From assembly GCA_945861235.1 (NCBI GenBank), contig CAMATV010000060.1:1-11770 (forward strand): a DNA stretch of 11,770 nt, in the 5' to 3' direction. Source of the DNA: Opitutus sp. GAS368 (GTDB lineage: Bacteria; Verrucomicrobiota; Verrucomicrobiia; Opitutales; Opitutaceae). The position numbers were made by a program, and so were the translations under genes. The notes below the pieces were generated by a model, which was not told the origin of the DNA, searched no databases, and saw only the letters and a program-made list of their open reading frames with translations. Shown one piece after another: positions 6,401 through 11,770 of this stretch (the stretch's first letter is position 1; every line of letters begins with the position of its first letter).

Positions 6401-7191
6401 CAGGCCAGCACCTCCTCGCGGGCGGGAAAACGGGCCCCACGCACGTCGCGCGAAAACGCGTTGACCGCGTCGCGCACGAGCCCATGCCCCTCCGCATAGC
6501 GCCGCACAAAACGGGGCTGAAATTGATCATCGAGTCCGAGCAGATCGGACAGCACCAAGACTTGCCCGGACGTGCCGGCGCCAGCGCCGATGCCAATCGT
6601 CGGCATGGAGCGCTCCGCCGTGATCTGCGACGCCACCCTCGCGGGCACGCACTCCAACACGCAGGAAAACGCCCCGAGTTCCTCCAGCTTTTGGGCGTCA
6701 TGCCGGAGCCGTTCCGCTTCGGCGGGAGCGCGGCCTTGCACGCGGTAGCCACCCAACTGATGCACCGACTGCGGTGTCAGCCCGAGGTGGCCCATCACCG
6801 GAATCCCGCTGCCGACGAGGTGCGCGACCACGTCTTCATGGCCTGTGAGGCCCTCGAGTTTTACGGCGGAGGCGCCCGCTTGCAGCAGCGCGCCGGCGGC
6901 ATCGGTCGCGGCCACGAGGCCGCGGCGCACGCTGAGAAACGGCAGATCGGCCACGATAAAAAAATCCGCCGCGCCGCGCCGCACGGCCGCGACGTGCGTG
7001 CACATCATGTCGAGGGTCGCGTGCACGGTCGACGGATAGCCGTGGACCACCATCGCGACACTATCTCCGACCAGAATGGCATCGGCTTCCGAGGCGGCGA
7101 TGATCCGCGCCATCAACGCATCGTAGGCCGCGACCATGACGATCGGGTGGAGCTCGCGCCGAGCGCGGGCAAAATCGGTGACGTTTTTCAC
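6400..7191 (-). CDS. panB: 3-methyl-2-oxobutanoate (ketopantoate) hydroxymethyltransferase
   Basis: The 263-residue enzyme transfers a hydroxymethyl group from 5,10-methylene-tetrahydrofolate to 2-oxoisovalerate, giving ketopantoate. Family landmarks are present: the metal and substrate loop VGDSVAMV (41-48), the second metal aspartate in ADLPF (Asp82; DMPF in many homologues), VKLEG (110-114), MGHLGLTPQS (133-142) and the general base Glu170 in VLECVP. IGIGAG (179-184) follows. The start is GTG at 7191 with GAGG about four bases ahead; the usual N-terminal lysine-rich start of the family fits MKNVTDF. It is the first gene of the panB-panC-coaBC-coaX operon. Ketopantoate reductase (panE or ilvC) and panD are not in the window. 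Confidence 0.96.
   Translation of the reverse strand: MKNVTDFARARRELHPIVMVAAYDALMARIIAASEADAILVGDSVAMVVHGYPSTVHATLDMMCTHVAAVRRGAADFFIVADLPFLSVRRGLVAATDAAGALLQAGASAVKLEGLTGHEDVVAHLVGSGIPVMGHLGLTPQSVHQLGGYRVQGRAPAEAERLRHDAQKLEELGAFSCVLECVPARVASQITAERSMPTIGIGAGAGTSGQVLVLSDLLGLDDQFQPRFVRRYAEGHGLVRDAVNAFSRDVRGARFPAREEVLA
6411..6416 (-). promoter_or_regulatory. Strong Shine-Dalgarno for panC
   Basis: AGGAGG on the minus strand lies inside the last codons of panB, 10 bases before the panC ATG. It is the only near-consensus ribosome site seen in the operon and supports the chosen panC start. Confidence 0.55.
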
Positions 7192-7390
7192 GACACCTCG
7201 GTCGTTTTCGAACGAAAGAAAACCTGCCGGCAGGCGGTAAGGGACGGTAGTGCTTTTCGCATGGCGATGAAGCCTCGGGGTCCGAGGAACTGAGGGATTG
7301 ATGGTTGGCTGTGTCCGGTCGCGAGCGGGTTCGCGCTAGACGCCACCACGCTCGCTGGCCGGGCGCGCGGCGCAAATCAAAACGTTGCAG
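7192..7390 (-). promoter_or_regulatory. Leader region upstream of panB (promoter expected, not identified)
   Basis: The operon promoter should lie here, but no convincing -35/-10 pair can be read. Two symmetric elements are visible: the 12-bp perfect palindrome CCTGCCGGCAGG (7223-7234), about 32 bases before the start codon, and the stem-loop CCTCGG-GGT-CCGAGG (7273-7287). Either could be a regulatory site or leader structure; neither matches an element I know. Confidence 0.3.
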
Positions 7391-7476
7391 AGGTAGAGAG
7401 AGCAACGAAGCGGTCGCCCGACGTCGCTGCCCCCTCTCTCATCGAACCGTGCGAGCGGTTTTCCCGCCCACGGCTT
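7391..7476 (-). mobile_element. 3' remnant of a group II intron (domains V and VI)
   Basis: On the minus strand, 7476 to 7444 reads as a domain V. It starts with the catalytic AGC triad in AAGCCGTG, has an upper stem GGCGG/CCGCT capped by a GAAAA loop, a two-base CG bulge on the 3' side, and closes with CACGGTTC. Domain VI follows at 7440-7395: GAGAGAG and GCAGCGA pair with TCGTTGC and CTCTCT. A candidate branch-point A (7394) follows in CTCTCTACC, close to the expected 3' splice end. Size and order match the end of a bacterial group II intron. The outermost domain V pair is A/C instead of G-C, and no reverse transcriptase or domain I is readable upstream, so this is a dead fragment. It is oriented like panB and ends about 200 bases before it. 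Confidence 0.6.
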
Positions 7477-7775
7477 AACGACTCCCCGTTCTTGCGGTTT
7501 GATTTCAGCGGAGTTCAGCGCGTCTCGGCCGCTTTCAACAGCCAGCGCGGGAGCGTGGATTGGCCCGCCAGCCTCTCGGTCGGTGAAGAACTCGAAGGGC
7601 CCGAACAGCCGTCGGCAACCTCGCGAGCCAGTCGAGTGCCCTCGGCGCCGTCAAAGACCTCGCCACCTTCCGTCGGCACCTGGGCAAGGGACTCGCGCAT
7701 AAGACTTACGCACCGCGGTAAGTTGCAACGGACGCACCCGCCTCACCGAGAATCCGCGCGCGGCCGTTCGCTTTC
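7477..7775. other. Unassigned DNA between intron remnant and ATPase pseudogene
   Basis: No gene can be supported. On the minus strand one frame reads on without stops from about 7650 into the intron domain V, with text such as LFGPFEFFTDREAGGPIHAP. Because it runs through structured intron RNA I treat it as non-coding, possibly further intron sequence. A small inverted repeat, ACTTAC...GTAAGT (7706-7725), lies about 50 bases beyond the pseudogene end and might act on its transcript. Confidence 0.35.
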
Positions 7776-8947
7776 TCACAATAACTGACTCAACAGCGTC
7801 CGCGCCGGCACCACTGTCGGCGTGCGCTGCGCAAAACAATCCGCCGCCACATAGTCCATGTCCATCACCACCTGAAACGCATGCGAAGCCTTGGTCGCAG
7901 CCTGAAAATACGCCAACGCCGGCGACAACGCCCGGTCCGCATGCTTCACCTCGACGAGGAACCACGGCTTCCGGTCCCGCACCACGAGAAAATCCACTTC
8001 GCGCTTCATCTTGTCCCGCAGGTAGCGCAGCTCGAAGCGCCCCAGCCCGAGGTCCGTCCAGCCCTCGACCGCCTTGAGTAAATGACAGGCGACCATCGTC
8101 TCCGCCCGCGCGCCGAGATCGTCGATGGCCGACCAGTCACGTAAAAACTATTTAGGCTCCTTCCGCAGCGCCTTGGCGACATTCGCAAACCAGGGCCGCA
8201 CAAGAAACCCATCGTGTAACCGGCCCAACAGATCGACCCACCGCCGCGCCGTGTCCACCGCGACGCCCACTTCACGAGCAAGATTTGCATAGACCACCTG
8301 CTGGCCCGACCGCTCGGTCAGCAGCGTCGCGAAGGTCTCCAGCGTCGCCAGCTCCTGCAACTGCGCGACCTCCCGCACATCCTGTTGAAAAAACTGTTTG
8401 TGCCGCAGCGTGCGCCAGCGGTTCGTGAAGCGCGCCTCGCGACGCAAAAAAGGCTCGGGAAATCCTCCGTGACTCCACAGTGCCGCCCAGCTCCCGTCAG
8501 CGATCGCCTCGGGCGCGCGGACCGGCGTGGCGGGCACCGTCGCATGCAGGTATTCCGCGACACTCCACGGATACATCCGAAACAGAAAATATCGCCCCAT
8601 CAGGCTGTCACCGCCCCGACGGAACACCTCCAGCCGCGAACTGCCCGTGACGACCACCCGCGCCGAACCGCCGTAAACATCAAAGAAGCCCTTCAGGAAA
8701 TTTCGCCACTTGCCAGATTTATGCAGCTCGTCGAACACGACCGTCGGCCGCTCCGCCCGCAACGTCGCGAGGCCCGCCGCCGCCGCCGCTGCCGGACCGC
8801 GCAAGATAACCTTCCGGTCGTCGCCATTGTCCCCATTCGGAAGTGTGTCCCCAACGCCCGGCACACCGTCGTCTTGCCGACTTGGCGTGGCCCGCTGACC
8901 CATGCCATCTGCCGATGCGACGCGAGGTGCTCCGCCAGCCTACGATC
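7776..8947 (-). pseudogene. Broken AAA-type ATPase with DUF4143 C-terminus
   Basis: This is an ATP-binding protein of the AAA_14/DUF4143 type, whose cellular role is generally unknown. The pieces read in order on the minus strand. DRRLAEHLASHRQMAWVSG leads into the Walker A loop GPRQVGKTT (8893-8867). After a one-base frameshift near 8832-8840 come the Walker B-like TVVFDELHK, the sensor text VVVTGSSRLEVF, and the long region up to KEPK. An in-frame TAG (8148-8150) then stands where homologues usually have Tyr in KEPKYFLRDW. The same frame continues beyond it as FLRDWSAIDDLGARAE, through DFLVVRDRKPWFLVEVK, to the natural stop at 7776. A second TAG (8948-8950) sits just before DRRLAEHL, again where LYDRR would be expected, and no start codon precedes it. 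Three lesions make an active product unlikely. It is flanked by IS-end-like repeats and an intron remnant. Confidence 0.85.
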
Positions 8948-8985
8948 CTACAGTCTGGGGTCTGCTCCATGCGGGCCAGATCGTG

Positions 8986-9036
8986 CCCGTCGTAAAATAG
9001 TCCAGACCGTTTTACGACGGGCCGTAAAATGGTCCA
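8986..9036. repeat. Inverted and direct repeats resembling IS21-type element ends
   Basis: CCCGTCGTAAAA (8986-8997) and TTTTACGACGGG (9010-9021) form a perfect 12-bp inverted repeat with a 12-base spacer. CGTAAAATAGTCCA (8991-9004) recurs as CGTAAAATGGTCCA (9023-9036) with one change, and GTCCAGACCG (9000-9009) recurs at 9052-9061. Several short repeats of the type GTAAAAnnGTCCA stacked at a terminus are what I recall for the multiple end repeats of IS21 family elements. No istA or istB gene is present, so this would be an orphan end; the family assignment is uncertain. It lies 5' of the ATPase pseudogene and may mark where its start was lost. Confidence 0.4.
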
Positions 9037-9096
9037 CCCCGGACTGCCGCCGTCCAGACCGGATACAGCCGCACACTGCGCTCCGACGTCACCGGT

Positions 9097-9118
9097 AAAA
9101 AAGCCCCAACCGGGGGCT
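9097..9118 (-). terminator. Rho-independent terminator
   Basis: On the minus strand AGCCCC-CGGTT-GGGGCT forms a 6-bp GC-rich stem with a 5-base loop and runs directly into a six-T tract (plus-strand A run 9097-9102). It lies 11 bases after the stop of the gene remnant and about 130 bases after the TonB receptor stop. It would therefore end receptor transcripts now, though it probably belonged to the lost gene. Confidence 0.8.
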
Positions 9119-9129
9119 GACCCACCGCC

Positions 9130-9225
9130 TCACGGTACCTCGCAAACGTCCACGATCGCCACTCCCGTCGTGTTGCCCGTACCGGTGCCCACCACGGAAT
9201 AAAGCCCCAGCCGTTGCTCAACCCA
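9130..9225 (-). pseudogene. C-terminal remnant of a lost gene
   Basis: In one minus-strand frame the last codons read GLYSVVGTGTGNTTGVAIVDV followed closely by CEVP and a TGA at 9130-9132. In Opitutaceae-type extracellular proteins I recall C-termini of the form YTxVVSGxGxTTGVALVEVYE, which this resembles closely. The text before it (ARWVEQR) does not fit, and there is no start codon or body, so only about 25-30 codons remain. A good terminator follows at once, as expected for a true gene end. It now sits between the TonB receptor stop and that terminator. Confidence 0.5.
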
Positions 9226-9247
9226 TCGTGCGCAGAAGCCGCGCGGC

Positions 9248-11770
9248 TCAGTAGTCGTAGGACATGCTCAGGCGCACGGTCCGCGGCGATTGCAGCGCAG
9301 CGGGCAGGCCGTAGGCGCCGGTGGGCGTCTGGCCGCTGCCAGTGGCCTGCTCATTGATCTCGGTGACGGAGTGGTAGTTCATCACATTGGTGATGCTCGC
9401 ACTGAAGCTGACTTTGTCGCGGCCCCACTTCGGCCGCCACGTCGCACTGAGATCATTGTAGAAAACCCACTTCGTGAAGCCAAGGCTACCGCGCGGGACC
9501 AACTGGCCGGTGGGCGTGAAGAACGACTCCGCTCCGTAGCCCTGCGCAATCGTTTCGGTGGGATGGTAGCTAAAAATATTCTTCGGCCGACCCGAACTGT
9601 AGCGGAGGTTGAGGCCGAGCGAGAGCGTGGGCAGCACGGCGTAGGCACCGAAGGCCTTGAACTGGTGGCGGCGGTCGTTGGGCAAATTGCCGTAGGAACC
9701 TTCCATGAGGCCGACGGAGTCGAAGGTGGAGGTCAGGCCAGCGTCCGCCTGGCCGTTGTCGGACCGCACGAGACCCTCGGAGTTGCCGTAGCTGTGCGAC
9801 CACGTGTAGGAAAGCTGGGCGAGCCACTTCTTGTCCCACACGCGCTCGGCGTTGAGCTCGACGGCGTAGTATTTGCGGACGGCGGCAGGCAGGCCGACGT
9901 CGGCGGCGCTCAGCGAGATGTCCTCCATCTTACCGTCGCCGTTCACGTCGAACTTGAACTTGAAGGGTCGTCCAGGATTACCGAGTACGTAAGCGTGCGC
10001 GCCGGGGCTGAGCGTCAGATTATTTTTCTTCGCCCAGGCCGCGAGGCCGTAGTCCATGATCGCGTCGTCGATGGAGGTGGCGAGATTGCGATAGATGCCC
10101 TTGACGCCGACGTTCCACGATTTGTTGAGGGCGCGCTGCATGCCGATGACAAACTCGTCCTGATACATCGACTTGATGTTCTGATCGACCACGGTGGCGG
10201 GATCGGGCACGGAGCCGTCGGAGTACACCGTGCTGGTGCCGACCTTGGCACCCTTGCTGGGCGCAAAATCGGTGCCGATGGAGTTCACTAAATAGAAGTC
10301 CTGGGTGTAGAGTTCACCGCCGGCGAGGCGGTAGTTGGTGTTGGCGGCAATCGGCAACATGTAGCGGCCGTAGTTGGCGAAGAGTTTGGTGCGGCGGTCG
10401 CCATTGAGATCGTAGGAGGCACCCAAGCGCGGTGCCCATTGGTGGGCGATCTTGATGATCGACTCTTTGCGGCCGTTGAAATTCTCGAAGCCTTCGTCGC
10501 GCAAGCCGAGGCGAAGGCGCAGCCGCTCGCCGGGGAGCGCCCAGTTGTCCTCGAGGTAGTAAGCGTTATTTTTTACATCGAAGGCGCCGCCGTTGCGGTA
10601 GAAGCGTTCGCGCACACCAAAACCTCCGGCCGGCAGCGTGTAACCTGGGATGGTGCTGACATAACGCCAATAGATGCCGCCCGAGTAGGCTTGGAGATTT
10701 CTCTCGGTGTTCAACTCCCGATCGAAACCGCCGCGCAGACGGTGCGATCCCTTAAAGCTGAACGCATACTCGAGATCCGCGCGAAACGCCTCCCGCGAAT
10801 CTTCACCCGTGGTAATGAATGAGGTGTTGCCTGACCGGGTGACGGTCGGGGCACCGGCCCGTGCATCGACGATGAACGGCTTGTCATCGACGCTGCTAAA
10901 CGAAGAGCGGTTGAATTTGTTTTGACCGAAAAGAGCGGTGAGGGTGAGGCCCTCGACGAAATTACCGGTGTAACGATACACTCGATTGGTGCCGCCACTG
11001 TTAGACGTGATGGTGTTTTGGAGCGCACCCTTGGTCTTGGTCGCGAAGGCGAAGCCGTAAGTGTTCCCAATGCTCTTCTGCGTATCGGAGAAACCGGTGA
11101 ACTCGAGGTGGTGGCCCTTGAACGGGAAGAAATCGATCTTGCCGCCCCAGAACGGCGAGTCGTTGCGGCTTTCGCTATAGGTGGTGGCTCCGGCACCCTT
11201 GCTGCGCGAGTCGCGGACTTGGTAGAGGCCATAATAGAACAGCTTGTTCTTCACGATGGGACCGCTGGCGTAAAAATTGGCATCGGCCGACTGCGCCCAA
11301 CTGTGGTCGGTGTAGCGATAGATCTGCGTGGCGCCAACGGAGTCCTTGTAGTCCACGTTCGCATTCTTCCATGAGAGGCGGTCCGGGTTGAAGAAAACGC
11401 TGGCGCCGGCTTTGAACTGGTTGGTGCCGCTCTTGGTGGTGCCGTTGATGACGCCGCCGGTGGAGCGCCCGGTGTCGGCCGCGTAGGCCTCATTCTTGAT
11501 CTCCAGCTGCTCGTAAAAATCGAACGGCACCGAGCTCGGCGAAAGGCCGTTGCGAAAATTACTGATGTTAAAACCGTTCACGTAGTAGGCGTTTTCAGCC
11601 ACCGAGGAACCACTGAATGAAACCAGCCCAAACGAGCCGTCGCCCTGAGTCGTGCCCGGCGTGAGTAGCGCCACCGCAGTCGTGCTGCGCCCGACCGGGA
11701 GTTCCTTGATCAGCGCGGCGCTGAACACCGTCGCCGATTCCGTCTTACCGAAATCGATCGGGCTGATCAC
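9248..11770 (-). CDS. TonB-dependent outer-membrane receptor, Oar-like (5' end off window)
   Basis: The 840 codons present include most of the plug and the complete beta-barrel; the signal peptide, any carboxypeptidase-regulatory-like domain and the plug start lie beyond the window. The GTG at the edge is an internal codon, not a start. Plug text includes AYYVNGFNI (about 61-69) and the typical GRSTGGVINGTTKSGTNQF (101-119). The remainder alternates aromatic beta-strands and polar loops, with many Tyr/Trp/Asn-rich strand ends, and finishes SMSYDY with the terminal aromatic residue used for barrel assembly. Proteins of this class take up large ligands through the outer membrane using TonB energy; the ligand cannot be told here. 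A loop holds an EF-hand-like DVNGDGKMED (9920-9949), suggesting a bound calcium ion. The gene is followed by a gene remnant and a rho-independent terminator. Confidence 0.93.
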   Translation of the reverse strand: MISPIDFGKTESATVFSAALIKELPVGRSTTAVALLTPGTTQGDGSFGLVSFSGSSVAENAYYVNGFNISNFRNGLSPSSVPFDFYEQLEIKNEAYAADTGRSTGGVINGTTKSGTNQFKAGASVFFNPDRLSWKNANVDYKDSVGATQIYRYTDHSWAQSADANFYASGPIVKNKLFYYGLYQVRDSRSKGAGATTYSESRNDSPFWGGKIDFFPFKGHHLEFTGFSDTQKSIGNTYGFAFATKTKGALQNTITSNSGGTNRVYRYTGNFVEGLTLTALFGQNKFNRSSFSSVDDKPFIVDARAGAPTVTRSGNTSFITTGEDSREAFRADLEYAFSFKGSHRLRGGFDRELNTERNLQAYSGGIYWRYVSTIPGYTLPAGGFGVRERFYRNGGAFDVKNNAYYLEDNWALPGERLRLRLGLRDEGFENFNGRKESIIKIAHQWAPRLGASYDLNGDRRTKLFANYGRYMLPIAANTNYRLAGGELYTQDFYLVNSIGTDFAPSKGAKVGTSTVYSDGSVPDPATVVDQNIKSMYQDEFVIGMQRALNKSWNVGVKGIYRNLATSIDDAIMDYGLAAWAKKNNLTLSPGAHAYVLGNPGRPFKFKFDVNGDGKMEDISLSAADVGLPAAVRKYYAVELNAERVWDKKWLAQLSYTWSHSYGNSEGLVRSDNGQADAGLTSTFDSVGLMEGSYGNLPNDRRHQFKAFGAYAVLPTLSLGLNLRYSSGRPKNIFSYHPTETIAQGYGAESFFTPTGQLVPRGSLGFTKWVFYNDLSATWRPKWGRDKVSFSASITNVMNYHSVTEINEQATGSGQTPTGAYGLPAALQSPRTVRLSMSYDY

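Noticed and set aside
7706..7725. Possible integron attC-like site from ACTTAC...GTAAGT followed by GTTGCAAC
   Set aside because: The core site consensus and paired L/R boxes are not met, and there is no integrase or cassette structure.
9012..9221. A 69-codon minus-strand frame beginning at TTG (9221)
   Set aside because: It crosses the rho-independent terminator and the IS-like repeats. The better explanation of its 5' part is the gene stump in a different frame.
9290..10291. A 333-codon open frame on the plus strand, antisense to the TonB receptor
   Set aside because: It mirrors receptor codons in GC-rich DNA, has no recognisable motif, and the receptor frame on the other strand is unmistakable.

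Overview
The window is GC-rich bacterial DNA. It looks like a member of the Verrucomicrobiota, most likely Opitutaceae. This is inferred from the large Oar-like TonB receptor, from the wording of the small membrane protein that follows the ECF sigma factor, from a degenerate C-terminus of a type I recall from that group, and from REP-like intergenic hairpins. No rRNA or marker gene is present to prove it.

Layout. Positions 1-2084 (minus strand) hold a long-chain polyprenyl diphosphate synthase, then an ECF sigma factor, then an overlapping single-pass membrane protein cut by the window edge. A 26-bp near-perfect palindrome lies between the synthase and the sigma gene. A divergent gap follows, then a plus-strand gene for a small putative 2OG-Fe(II) oxygenase (2386-3009). 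Positions 3010-3638 are non-coding and carry at least three long hairpin repeats plus a terminator-like stem-loop.

Positions 3639-7191 (minus strand) are a tight four-gene operon, panB-panC-coaBC-coaX. PanB and PanC make pantothenate. CoaX phosphorylates it and CoaBC converts the phosphopantothenate to 4'-phosphopantetheine. The junctions overlap by 1 bp (panB/panC) and 14 bp (panC/coaBC) or are separated by 4 bp (coaBC/coaX), so translation is probably coupled.

Positions 7192-9247 are decayed accessory DNA. They hold the operon leader, a 3' remnant of a group II intron (domains V and VI), an AAA/DUF4143-type ATPase gene broken by a frameshift and two amber codons, inverted and direct repeats resembling the ends of an IS21-type element, a strong rho-independent terminator, and the last codons of a lost gene. 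From 9248 to the window end (minus strand) is most of a TonB-dependent outer-membrane receptor whose N-terminus lies outside the window.

I see no convincing new multi-gene system. The most useful second-look items are the palindrome before the sigma gene, the REP-like hairpins, the intron remnant and the pseudogene/IS graveyard.
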